The notes beneath the pieces are model-generated. The model saw only the letters and a program-made list of their open reading frames with translations. It had not been told where the DNA came from and did no database searches. Positions 23,901-37,814 of a stretch of DNA of 64,000 nt are shown piece after piece (position 1 is the stretch's first letter; every line of letters starts with the position of its first letter). The DNA comes from Marisa cornuarietis (Eukaryota; Mollusca; Gastropoda; Architaenioglossa; Ampullariidae), in the NCBI GenBank assembly GCA_004794655.1, contig SMMW01000087.1, positions 1,594,501-1,658,500 of the forward strand. Reading direction: 5' to 3'. A program made the translations under genes and the position numbers.

Positions 23901-26608
23901 CCAATATGGTAAGCCATGACATGTTCTGATATCTTGAGACGTGATATATTTGACAGGCTCTTTGAAAACACTATATGTAGTGGACTACAGTGCTTGACAA
24001 GATCTGCAACTGCCAATGAGCGCTGCTCACCCTTTCAAGAGAAATCCTCCGATGAGGCCGCCGGTGACCTGAGCGGTGACGTAGAGGACGGTCCGTACGA
24101 TGGAAATATTTAGCGTCACCGCCATGGCTATGGTAACAGCTGGATTGATATGACCGCCGCTGACGTGTCCAATCATCTGAATCAGCGCCATGATGGCCAG
24201 GCCGAACGTGAAGGCAATCTGCAACAATGAGGTTCACAGTCATGTGATCAGAGAAGTGCGATATTTTGCATGATAAATATTTCAGCAAACCCTTTAACTT
24301 AAAATGGTTAGAGATGGTTGGGTGCTTGCCATGTCTGCACATAGACGTTCGATGTACATGACAGTCGATTTGGGGGTTTGGGTTGGGGAATTGATGTTTT
24401 CCGGCAAGCCAGACTAAGGCGATATCATGGCAAACAGATGCCACATGCAGAGAAAGAATACGCCATGAGATGAGATCTGAACCTAGGACAGTCAATCCTC
24501 ACCTAGGTGCTAACCATTGTGCCATTGGATCGCCTAGGCGACGTGTATGAAGGAAAGGAAGTAGGCAATGTATTCTTAATATTATAAATATCAAAAGTGG
24601 TCGAAGTGTTGTATTTAGCGTTTGACCCCTCTGTTTATGTTTTGATTGTTGTGCACGCTTCCTCCTTTTTTGATGATTCTCTTTTCATTCGTTTTTATAT
24701 GTAACGTGATTTTCTAGAAAAAATAAAGGCAAATAATTTTATGGAAAACAGTCCATATGTTGATGTCGCTCGCAGGGGCAAACAAGCAGGGCCGCAAGGT
24801 GGAGGAAAACAGCTCAAGGCTGGTAGCAAAACGTCATCAGAACAAAGAACAGAAAAGTAAATAATAATAATAGTGAAGATTTTTATAGCGCATATTCACA
24901 CTCATAGAGAGCATGCTCTTAGCGCTTAAAACGGAGAAGAGACGTGGACTAAGTAGATACAGAACAAAGGGGACGAAAGAAAACGACAGTACTGACGACG
25001 AAACAGAAAACAAAAGGCATCAAGTAACAGGAACAGAGAAATATAGTGATTCTGCCGAGAAAGATGGGTAAAGTAGCAAGAGGGAAGGGGTAAGAAGGAC
25101 TAGCATTGTGTGGACTGTGTTAGGAGAGAGTGAAAAGAAAACATCATAGTAAACATTAGACAGATGAATGAACAATAGTTCGGTAAACAGAACAATTTGA
25201 AAAAAAATATGCAAGCAATAATTTTAAAAATAGGAGATACAGGATGCAATAATACAAATATTTACGATTGTTGTGCTTTGTGCACAACCAGAAAGAAGCT
25301 CGGTTGCCTAGCTTCTGCGAAATGGCGAGTGACAAATGTTCCCCGCTGTGCCGACACCTCGCTCGGCGTGACAGTCTCCTGTCACATCTAGGATGTTGTG
25401 ACGTCTGTCCGGCGACTGTCCTTAAAACGGTTCATCCTGAGTTGGTCCGCTTGCAGCTTCTACCGGCATTCCAGCCAGAGGCCTGGCTTGTTTCTCTCTG
25501 ACGTGAGTGTTGACAGCTGGACTAGAGGTTGTCATCACTTCAGGTAACAGGAGGCTGTGGATGTTGTCGCCATTTCCCACCCAATCTTTCATCCCTCCCG
25601 TGCTGTGCCTGATGATCTTCAGTGTTAAAGTCTACGAAATCCTTTTTGCTAAATGTCGTGAAAAGTGGAACGCGCGTGCATATCTAATGGGTCGTCCCTG
25701 GCCTGCCAGACAGGTTCTAGCCCTGGCAACCTTGTCTTTGTTATTCGCGTCATTTTTCGTGGTGGTAACCAGAAATGTAACTAGATGCTACATGCAGAAA
25801 AAGAACGTGTCCGAGACGAGATATGAACCCAGGACAGTCAGTCCTCACTGTATCGCGCCACCGGACCCCCCTGTGATGCCACCAGAGCAAGGCTGAGTGC
25901 GCCCATACCAAAACAGAGTTAGTTATTTTTGTCATAATTTATTTATGGACATTTTTATGAAAGGGGGTTATTATCAACGCTCGTGTAACTCGGAAAGTCT
26001 AACTGTGATTTGATTCAAACCCTGGACCACACGATTTGTATCTGTACCTCCAGGACGACACTCTCCTGAATGAAGACTCCATACGTGTTGATCCCAACGT
26101 TCACTACCCGGAGCCTCCGATAACAGCGAAGTCAAAGTTACCCTGCAACTGTGGCGCGTCCCTGCCCCCCCCCCCTGCAGCGACCTGTCACACGTGTACC
26201 TTACTTCGGCCACGCGCACAAATCAGTGTCGAGACAGTGACGCTACCAATGTGACGGACGTTTCCACACTCTGCCGTCATCAGGCCGCGGGACAACGGAT
26301 TTGATGAGCGACAAGGACAGACAGGGTTAGTGGGGAGAAACGTCACGCAGACGTCACAGACTAGTCCTCGCGTACGTCACACGACCAATCCTGGCGGACT
26401 GATCTCGGGCTCAAAGCAGGGATTTGTGGCTTTTAGTTCGTTATTCTGCCACCAGGTGTCTTAGTGTAAGGGATGGAGGGTGGGGGTGGAGTGCAGCATC
26501 GTCCATCCATTCATCTATCCATGGTCAAAATATTAAGTCTGGTTTTGTATAGTCTTCCACTGATTATCACTGAGCAGCTTGGCGACTCATTAGCAGTATC
26601 TATCACTA

Positions 26609-26660
<52 letters not shown>

Positions 26661-29600
26661 CCGAGAGGACAAAAAAAGGAAAAAAAGGCTCATCTAACCC
26701 TTACAAAGAATTGGAATGACAGAAATAGGATTGTATTCGTTCCCTTGTTTTCAAGTATAATAGCGCGTAACGAATATCAGATTCCCCATCAAGGTGACCA
26801 CTAACAATGCGTGAAGATTTCACACGGTCATGAATGTCTGTAATTATGACATTACGGGCACACACGGCTGAGTCTGTACACGTGAAGCACCTGTGTGTGA
26901 ACCTGGCTTCTGCTTCTGCTTCTGCTGCAGCCCTCCCCCCCCCCCATGTTGAGGGACCAGGGAGTTTTCGTGACAACGGAGTAGAAATCAGTGACGTCCT
27001 CAGTGTGGTAACAAACTCCTAACCTCCTGGATGACGAAAAGCACACCACTGTTTGTTGTGATCTGAGATCTTCCCAGATGGCCGTTTGAAGAGAACGTTT
27101 GTCTGCAGCGACTTCTACTTTCACCGCTGCGTGATGTCGGCGCTGTGAACCGCAGTAGTGGAAAGAGTCGAGATGCTTGGCAGGGGGAGCAGCAGTGATG
27201 CAAGTGGCAGAGTAAGCGAGAGGAAGCACATGTGTTCATAACAACAGGTCAAAGGGATGGCATTTCATTCTCCTGGCCTGCAAGCTTGACATACCACTTT
27301 CTTTCCATTGTTTCATATACCTTTGCCTTTTTTTCTTCTATATCGCTTACTATTATCTCTCCACTATTTTTCTTTCTTAACATAATGTCAACTTGTTTTG
27401 CACATTCCACACATGTCTAAAAGGTCCAGTGTACTGTTACTGCATGTTACAGTCTACCTAAGTGGACCACTAATGAGACGCCACTTATGGTCATAAACTT
27501 AGATATCTCGCAAACAAAAGCCACCTTTCCACTTGCCCAAACCTCCACTTTCCACTTTACTCCTGTGGGCTCACAAAGAACAAAAGCATAGGTTCTGTTT
27601 CGTTTCAGGCGATTATCAGTGGATCTGCTCAACATCCACAAAGGATCCAAACTCTTCTCGCCCGGCTTAGGAGCTGCATGCACATTGTCGTCTGAAGTAA
27701 ACACTACGTGAGAGCACTAATACTCAACTTGATATGAATGGTTACTTCCCCTCTCCCTTCTTCCACAATCATGATTCAACTTTATATTGCCTGCTCTTTT
27801 TTTTTTCTTTTTGCATCTGTGTTTTCTTCTGAGTGCGTTTACTTGTTCATTTGAATGTGAATGTCTGCAGGCAGACGAAGTAAACAAGTAAACAAGATGG
27901 CGGCGTTCCATTCACCTGTGTCTCCTACCCATGTAATTAAAAGACGCGTCACACGTCGTCAGTGAGGACAAAGGAAAATATCAAAAGTTTACAAGCTCCT
28001 GGGCAGGAAGGTCAGATGTACCCGGTTATCTTGCATTCCTTGTCTCAAGAGTGATACATGTTGTGGTCCCATGTTCATTCCTGGGTTCTCTGGTTTCTTC
28101 GAAAACGCGCGCCACCAACTTCCGGCTAAGAACCGACCGTGAGAGGGCGTTACCACTCACGTTCGCGCAACTGCCGCGTTACCTAGCAACGGCCCGGGGA
28201 CGCCACGGCAAAACAGAGTACAGCTAAAGTAGTGCATAGTACACAGTAGAGTCTGTTGCAGCATCCCCCTCAAATCTCACCTCTCGCCCTCTAAAGCCCG
28301 TCTTTGTCATCTGTCATCTCTCGACCTCTCAGGTCCACCTCTGTCACCTCTCATCTCACGCCCTCTATCGGTGGCTAACGTTAGCACAGATGCTATGGTC
28401 GCTGGAGCGTGACGTACCTCAAACAAACTGTTTGGCGTGTCCTATGCTCGTGGGATCACTGCTGGTGCAGACAGTAACGAGCGAAAATGACAGTAAACAT
28501 GAAATAGGACGAAAGAACTAGAAACGCACGTTTCAGCGAAGAGAGATGACGTCACCAGGGACCGCAGAAGCGGTTGCTAACGAGGAAGCAACATATTATG
28601 GCACCTGTTGCACAGAACACAGGACTGACGATGTTGTGACTTAGATTGCGACACAGGCTGTCATTTCAAGTGTTTCCCACGTCCCGGAGAGTTTGTTGTT
28701 GAGGAAACAGCTGAGATATTTCTCGCCGGAAATGGCTTGTACAAAGTTTTTCCCTCCGCCTTTTCGATGTTTACCCAAGAGCACACGAGAAGTCTGACCC
28801 AGCAGCAACAACACAGGCTTAAACCAAAGGCTGACTACATAGATAGCGGCATTAAATAATTGAGTTTATTCAGCGTGCCCTGTCCACACATACCAGAAAT
28901 TTTCGTTTACATACTTACCCTCACCTCACACTCTTAAATTTTGTGAGTTTTATTGTGACTACTGACAAACGTACAGCTGTACCCGATCACTGTCGCAATA
29001 CTCACAGTTACAGTCGTTCACTCGTTCTCAAACACCCACATCTTGCGCCAAGCTTTGCTCCAAAAACTTTTAAAACTATTTTCGTAAAGTTTTTTTCCTT
29101 TCTCTCTATCTCTCTGCCTGGTGCACGATGTTAACAATAAAGATTGTCACATGTTTGGTGACCGACGTTAACGTGAACCTGGCCCTGACCAACTTTGGAG
29201 ACTAGATATCGGGCCTGGAGCCGCCCGTGACACACTGTCGGGTGCACGTGACATGCTGTTCGGGTGCACGTGACCTGCCGTCTCGGTCTTCACACCATAA
29301 ATCCCGCGCCGTGTCGCCACCTGTTCGCCACTGCGAGAGGTTCGCGCTGGTGCACCACGTCACAAGACCCAGTGATTTGTCTCCTTTTCGGCTGATGCAT
29401 GACATCACTCAGGGTGGTGCACCAAGTGTTAGTACTAATTATGCGGCTATAGTGCGTCAGTACTCATCCTCCAATCATCCTCCTTCAAACCCCACCTCTT
29501 CCTCTCCTACCACCCCGAGAAAGAAACAAAAAACATCCAGAGATGTGTTTAGGGGATAAGAGGTGAGACTAATTAGGGTCCGTGTAGGAAGTCATATTGC

Positions 29601-31370
29601 CTAAGACTTTAAACAACACAGCAATTTTTTGTGTCTGTTTATCATTTCTGTATTTTCCTCCAACTTCCATCTGGCACATGACTGCACGGTAATGTCAGAC
29701 GTGGGTATAACAAGTCTATGCATCTACACTCCACCCATGCACGTGCACAAACATTTTTTTCTTACCCACCCAGCGCAGCCTGCAGCAACTTAACGTGGTA
29801 TGTCACCGTTAAATAAAGGAAGGAAAACAAAACAATAAAACTGATCACAGCAGCAATTAAAGATAGACCACCCTCTAGCTGCCTGCAGCTGTGAATGGAA
29901 GTGTGAGTAGCATTCACTGCGCAGTCAAGGGGCTGGTCCACCACCAGGCAAACCAGGTAAGTGTTTGGGACCCAAGCAATGATAGGGGCGCAGAGACGGT
30001 CTGCGGTTTTTTTTAAAGTGACGAATGATGATAGAACATTGTGTACATGATTAATTATGGTTCGTCTAAATTACAACTACATAAAGTTTGTTGTTAATTT
30101 CTAAACGTAGTTTCATTAATTCACGCAGTCTTCCTAATGACTGAAATAATTCGAGTTGTTCAGTCAACAGCACTGTTCATCCCCCTCTGCACTTCTGCTA
30201 CAAAGACATAAAAATATTCAGTACCATCGAAGATGTGAACGTTTGTATCATCGCTTTTACTAGGTAATTTCTTCCCTTTCTCTTTCCTTGTGTTTTCCAT
30301 GTGCTCAGAAAGAGTGTGTTAAGAGAGCGATTTTCTGAACCCAGTGGAGAACGAAGTTTCTCAAAACATTAATTAATAATGAAAAAAAATCTACGGTTAA
30401 CAATGCTGCAAGAAAGATTGCTTAGGTTGGCCACCTTATCCACTGAGCATGACTTGGCAACTTCGCTAGATCAGAAAGAATAACTCTCTTTACACAGCAA
30501 AAAGCAAAGAAAGTGAGATGTTTTAAACCCTCCATTTAATTTGTTGTAGTCACAACATGTCAATTAATTGTTAAAGGTGTTATAATTGTCCGACTTTCAC
30601 CGGGGGGGGGGAGAGTGGGGCACAGCCCTTGTTTTACGCCTCAGGGGCAGAGAAGTCAAGCGCAATAAGCCTCGGCCGCAATATGGACCTCGGTGCTGAC
30701 GTGGCGATAAGCAACAAGACTCTGTGTGATGTGGCGGCAACATGATTCACATCCCTGAGATGTCAGTTGACCGCGCGCGTGCTCCATTATTCTCCTAATC
30801 TCACGCTCAGATCGGTTTCCTGACGCACGCAGATGACACTGTCGTTCACGATTCATCGGCCTGTCCTGGCATCTTGTCTAACATATCCGCCACATTTCTC
30901 AGCTGTATGACGTCACAACTGTCTGACACACAGACACAGGCAGCTGTACGGCTCTCAATGGTTTCTTTGTAGTTCTATAACCACAAAGGTAATTTATTCG
31001 CCGATTTGAAACAAAAACCTCTTCTGCGGTATTGTAAGTTTACGGCCACAGAACAACTGCTGTCTGTGGGAAAGACGTGCATCGGTCACCATCAGAAATG
31101 AAATAGATGAAGACGAAGACAGATTCGCTAAAGAACGACAACCTGTGAAATCCAGGGGGCAATAACCCAGCTGCGTCTGATCGGTCACCAAGACGATGAA
31201 TTTATGACGATTTCACTTCATGAACTTTTTGTATTAGCAAAGGTTCAGATTACGTACCGACTGCACTCCAGCGATCATCACCACCACCACCAACACCACC
31301 ATCATCATCATCATTACTATGTCCATTATGAAATTTATTTATTATAATCAATCCTTTGACTATGGATACT

Positions 31371-31428
<58 letters not shown>

Positions 31429-34400
31429 GTTATTACTATATCCATTATGAAATTTATTTATTATAATCAATCCTTTGACTCTGGATACTAATGGTGGGTG
31501 GGTTGTGAGGTATCGGGGGCTACGACATTTTCAGGATTTTCTGTCAATTTTTCGGAATCTTTGCACCTTAAAAGATAAGAAACTGGAGATATTTTACGAA
31601 AGTTTAAACTTTAGGATTTTATTTTTAAAAACTCTTAGTCCCGACATCTTTCCTACCACCTGTTATCTGTCGAACCTCTATGTGTTAAGGTCACTTATCG
31701 GGTGACGTTTCATACATAATTGTCAAAGTGCTTTCATTCCTGCAAGTCGTAACTACATCAAAATAATTTTCACAGCTCACTGTTGGTAACATAAAACAAC
31801 TAACAAAATCTTACGCCATCTCAAGTGCAAAAGTAATTTCCTTCGAGTATATGAAGTATTTCTTACATAAAAGTGATTTATCTGAGATTGATTTGACATC
31901 TGCTCTTAGATAACGGCCATCGTAAATTACGAACAGTCGAGAAATGCCGTCGTACTATGAAAACAATCTCGATTTCTCCGTCCGTTGCTGTTGACTTTGA
32001 TCGTAAAATTGAGTGCTTAGAGTACTAGATGAACTGAGGGGATTGTTATGGACTTCTACTCCGCGTTGAGGACACTTAAATGTTGTCTCCCATCGTCGCC
32101 AAGACGCGGCGAGCCGCCCCTTGCCTCAAGGAGTGGTCCGACCAGGATACTTCGACCCTCAGCCATTAATTTCCTCACTTGGTAGCTCTGCTTTATATTG
32201 CAAAAAAAAAAAAGAGAGAGAGAGATCAAGAGAACGACCTTGTGACAATTCTGCGTGCGTTCTTGGCTGATGGCCTAGTGACAACCTGCAAAATACATTT
32301 ATGCATGAACATCATATATTCTGCAGCCTCAGCATTTTTGAAAGTCTACTTCCAGGAAATGATACTGGCCATACCAATGTGGGAAAATTCAAAATTCAAG
32401 TTTTGTATCTAATGATTTTTAGGCTTTCAAAGCATGTCTGTCTCTATTACGCATTGCCATCAGATATAGAAGTTGGGGGAGCTCCATGAAAAATAAAAAT
32501 TAAAAAATAGACGGCGAGGAAAAGAAGAACAACAACAAAACAGAGGAAGATAACGAAGAAGAAAATGATAGTGACAAAAAAGGAAAACAACAAAAAAAAA
32601 ATAATAAGCACAAGAACAAGAACATGAAGAACAATAAGAATACGAAAATGGTGGAGCGCAAAGAGTTAATAAAGAACACAGCATCGATTAGCGAGAAAAA
32701 ACAGTCTCTCTCTCTCTCTCTCTGATCCTTCAAAAACGTTGTTTATCAGCTTTATCACATTAAAAGAAAACAAGTTTTCTCGTGCCCATTGTCACTGTGC
32801 GGTTTTCCTAATAATGTGGACTAGAACTGCTTCCGACGAAAATGTCTCTTTTTTCCTTTCTCATTCTTGATTTTTGGATTGTTATTTTTATCTTTCCTTT
32901 TTGCTTTTTCTTTCAACAGTTGCGACTGCAGGACTGGTTGTGACAACATCCTGTCAGACCACTTCTGACTCAGACTGAGCCTCCCTTGTCGCCTGTCAAG
33001 ATTTTTCGCTTATAGCGGCATTAAAAAAATAAATTAGAAATCCAATTATACATACAAGACGAATGCAGTAAGGAGACATTGTGTAGTGCTCTGGACGAGC
33101 TCATGTTTCTGACACATAAGAGTCATACCAGACAGACAGACAGACAGACAGGAATGGGGGGAAAGAAGAAGAGCACGCACACTATAATTTCACTATAATT
33201 TTAGTGTTGACTGGTGCAAACACGTATCAAATTTGGTTCTCGGCAAAAAGTAGCTCTCCTTGTACTAATCACAAGGCCAGACAACGTTTTTGTTTTTATC
33301 AATCCACAAATGGGACGTTGGGATCATATTCACGCTACGATAACTGCTCCTTCTATGCTTTTCTGTGCTCAGTCAATGCAGATATGTTACCAATACAAAG
33401 GACAGATGACTCGCCAGCCGACCAGGACACAAAAATTGGTCGCCTTATGCTGTTTATCAGACATTTTCCAAAAACAAGAGCTTGCCATTTTCTAGTAATT
33501 TTTGAAGTGGGGCGTTTAGGGAAGACGAGCATTAATAAGAATTTGAAAAGCAAATTTCCTCCAATGTTTTACAGGACCGCATTTTTGCCAGAAAAATAAT
33601 AGCGGCAGACACGTTGAAGTCGTCAGGACGGAAGTCTGATGGCGTGGTCATGCGCAGACAAGAAATAATGTATGATAAACTATACAACATCTTTCTCAAA
33701 CAGCGGCTGCTCCTGTAAACACTTTGTATAAAAAGAACTCTTTGCGCATTTTTTGACAATTTTCTTTCCCGGGCAAAAATACGGACACTAAAGTAAATGA
33801 GACAATTTTCGCAAACATTGTGCAGGCACGTGCTGCGCTAAATCGCAAGGTGTACATGAAGATGGTGAACATGATTACGACAATACACAAGGCGAGCTAG
33901 ACAATGAAGAAGAAGATAATATTGTCACTAGGATGACTTTAGTGCTGGGCTGTAGTGCTGGCTTTAGTCAAAGCTCTTTGACCATGTTGGACAGAGTCAC
34001 ACAGTGTAAACAGGGCTTTACCCATAATTCTGGCGAATAAGAAAACTAAGTACATACACTACACACACACCTTCCTCTTAGGCAACCTTGACGTGTGAGG
34101 AAGAAAATGTACGATTTCGACAATCAAGTTATCGGTCTTGTCCTATCATTCACTCTCCTCTTCTACGAGTCTGCTCTCTCTCTATTGCTCTCCTTCTACC
34201 CCCTCCCCCAACGTCTCCTCGTCGTTCTGTGAAAGATAATGAGCACCACAGAGCTTACGTGACCAGTCTCACAAACAGTGACCTCTCTTTTGTAGAAGTG
34301 TGGCTCATCTTTTTCGTTCCTATGTTGCCAGGACCCCACGAAATGGTGTACAGCGTGTTAGGTCTTCTAACACACGCACACACACACGCACACACACACG

Positions 34401-37400
34401 CACACACAGATCGGGCTATCCTAACAGTGACGTTTATGTGTGAAAGAAAGTACCTTATGATTAGAAAATAACCCTCAGATTCCCAGCCTGACGATCAGAA
34501 TACTGACTAAATTGCCAGAACCAGCAGAAAAGCAAATGATTCAAAATTGCAAAAAAAAAAAAAAAAAAAATACTGATTCAGAAGCCCCACAAATACTGAT
34601 TAGGAATACCAAAATAATCACTGATTCAGAATAATAAAATAAACCAGTGATTCGGATTTACAAAATACCACTGATTCAGAAAATTTAAAAAAAAAACGCT
34701 CTTGGGTGGAGTCATCGCTTTTAGCATTTGTGTCATCCTTAAAAACACTGTTATCCCATTTATCAAATATTCAGCATTTACACGTGACAAAGGGATTTTT
34801 TTTCTTTAGTGAGAGTGACCTTTGGCGAAATGTGACATGTTCTTTGAGTAAAATCGCACTGACAAATATTACATAAGGAATGGCCGGCGGGGGGAGAAAT
34901 CTAGGGTGAACAGCAGCTGGTAATAAACCTAGGGTAAGCAGTAGATGCTATTCAATCTAGGGTAAGCAGTAGATGCTATTATATCTAGGGTAAGCAGTAG
35001 ATGCTATTATATCTAGGGTAAGCAGTAGATGCTATTAAATCTAGGGTAAGCAGTAGATGCTATTCAATCTAAGGTAAGCAGTAGATGCTATTCAATCTAG
35101 GGTAAGCAGTAACAGTGGCCAGCGAAACATCCACCGTACTTTTGATAAAGAATCCGTCTTTGATACTTTTGCAATGTCTACAGCTACCCCGGGTTGTGAT
35201 GGTGCAGGTGTATCTCCCACGTCACAGGCACATCCTCCCCCTACCCCAACCCCATGGAAACCAAGGAATCAACGAGTGAGCGAGAGTGACGGGGTCTCCG
35301 CTGCTGCAGGTGATCTCGAGAGCAAGGCCAGGAGACAGGTAATACAAGGTCATTAAAACGAGTTACGAGTCAACAATGGCTCCGCTAAGCTGGCCATAAA
35401 ATCCTAGGACTTGTTTAGCAGGCACTTAGTGTCACAGGCAAATGAGTCAGCCTTACAACATAAAAAGTGAAAAGTTGCTGTATTAAAAAAATTGTAAACT
35501 TAAATACGCATCGCATTAGTGTTTACTGCGCGAAAATTCCAACAAAAAAGTGTTTGATACTCGCTTGAATAACAGGGTGTAGCTTATCTCTTGAATATGG
35601 AATGTGAATAGTATATAGCGGTGAAGATAGAACTGATGTTTAAAAATTGCAGTGTATTTGTCCTGTTCTCCAAACAAGAGAGAGAGAGCGCGCGGTGTAG
35701 AACTGGGGATATAGTCTAGGGTTTGACTGGTTCATTTTGTTTGTGATAATTACAGAACTGGTTCAGACTGCGCTTATGTTCTCTAGGGTCAGCATTTCAA
35801 TTCCCTCACATGTTCTTACCTGACACCACACACACGCGCGCGCGCGCAGGCGCACGCACGCACGCGGAGGTGCATCCTGAACTTGTCATTTTTACCTGTC
35901 GACAGTTATGTATTCCTTCAATCTTACGAAACACCCGGATGAGGAGCAAACGATGACGCAACTGCTACGTCATTCCGTTGCATTTCCGTCATCATCGCCA
36001 CTTAAAAAAAAAAAAAAACAACCGGAGTAGGTGTCCCGAGATGAAGGTCATGATAAATTGTCTCAAGCAGTGAGTCGCGCCCTCCGCTAAGCCTCACTTT
36101 CGTCAGAGCAGCCCGCTGTTCTGTGTTTATCTTTTGATAGCCGAGTTTAGATAAGAGGAAGAGAGTCTTGATCAGCTATCCCCCTTTCAGCTGACCCCAC
36201 ACCTCTTGTAGACTTGCCACAGTTTCACATTACATTGCATTTTAAGTGCATCAGGTGACAGAGACTTTTGAACTTGCGGCAAAAACTTACCGTCCAGAGA
36301 ACAAGAATTCATGTCGAGCTGTAACCCACACTTATCCGCGGTCAAGCAGATAACCTCTGTCCTGCTTGTGTCTATAATGAATTCGATTAACCCAGAGACA
36401 AAGTTTACGAAGTCTACGGATGTAGATCCAATGGACCCAGATATACTGTCCGTGGAAGCATTTATGTCAGTTAAGACGGAATTACAAAATTATTTATGTA
36501 CTAAGCATCTAACAACAGGGTCCATTGACAGAGGTCATCAAGTTTATTGGCAAAGTGCAGGCTCAACATGAATCCCTTTCCCAGTTTAAAGTTTCAAATT
36601 TTAATCTTTCGTACAGAGTCTTTTCTCTGAGTTTGTTAGCCATCCTGCTACCAGTGTGGAAAATAATTGTGTGAAATAACTTCCTATTAGACGGCGATCA
36701 TATCAGAAGACACACCTCAGCATATCAATGCCCGCAGTAACAGGACATCAGTACTTTCCCACTATTGTTGTGAATTTCCTGTTTGCTTTCCTTTTCAGAA
36801 GTAAAAAAGATGTAAGCAATAGTTTAAACAATAAAACAAAGAGATCAGTCTTGTGAAACTGACTAAGTAGTCTCGTGAGTAGTTCACGCAAAAATAAAAA
36901 AAAAATCAGTAAATAAGCAAAATAATCTCTGATGTGGTTCATCGGGCTCACATCCTTTCTGAACTGTCCGCCTAGATATTGCACTGAACCAAAGTTACCG
37001 GACGTCATACGTGACCAAAAACTGGATCAGGTTGTCGAAGACGGAAGAAGAAATAAAAACTGACTTAACCTTTTGATACAAGGATGGTTTCTGTTAAAGA
37101 CAAATGTACATCTGATGGTTACATACGTAAGTGTGGAAAACGGACAGGACAGGGCGGGGGTGTAGTTATAATCATAACTCTCATACCTCCCTATCCCGTC
37201 TGACTTAACTCTAACACATTCCGCTGCCCATCTGTCGTCAGAAGCAATTTATTTTGCACAAGAAATACCACTTGTCGGATTTAAAAACTCGGTTTACGAC
37301 TGGGGTCACATCTGCATAAGTTCCGATGGAAAAACGGGAAAATTCGCTTGATTTATGAAGACAGGTAACGGTTCTTCTCAAGTCCCATCCTTACAGTCGT

Positions 37401-37761
37401 CCGCACTTTAATTAATTGGTATGAAAAACAACAACGTCGGTGACTTCTTCGTTTAACACATTGAGCATTTTTTTTTAGTAAGGGAAGCAATCAAGTCTGC
37501 CTTTTAGAGACAAATATACAAGGCTGCTGTTATGGCATCTCCGTTAATAAGATAATTACAGCGCCTTTCATTTCAGGTCGGTTGTATCAAAAGAGTTTTT
37601 CTTCGATTCTGGGTAGAATATATGCGATAAAAATGGTTATTCCAATAATAACCATGATTTTTTTCCTGAAACGGTGTTATGATTCTCTTACACATTCGTT
37701 TGCAGGAAAGGAGAAAAGTGCGCACATTGATTGAGGAACATGTGCTACCAGTTCATGCCGA

Positions 37762-37814
<53 letters not shown>

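Noticed and set aside
23971..24495. 174-codon minus-strand frame
   Set aside because: It overlaps aquaporin exon 2 out of the conserved frame and runs through a SINE; the correct frame is the shorter one with INPAVT.
29227..29559. 110-codon plus-strand frame ending in [14 protein letters not shown]
   Set aside because: The basic, NLS-like end is suggestive, but most of the frame is unstructured, the borders lack good splice sites and no family is recognised; kept out of the nested-gene model.
33204..33599. 131-codon plus-strand frame
   Set aside because: A second frame over the same bases is almost as open, there is no domain and codon use is random.
34899..35112. Regular 28-bp repeats reminiscent of a CRISPR array
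   Set aside because: Head-to-tail units without spacers in animal DNA; a minisatellite.
36311..36571. 86-codon plus-strand ORF starting with ATG
   Set aside because: No motif, no splice borders, not linked in phase to the nearby candidate exons.
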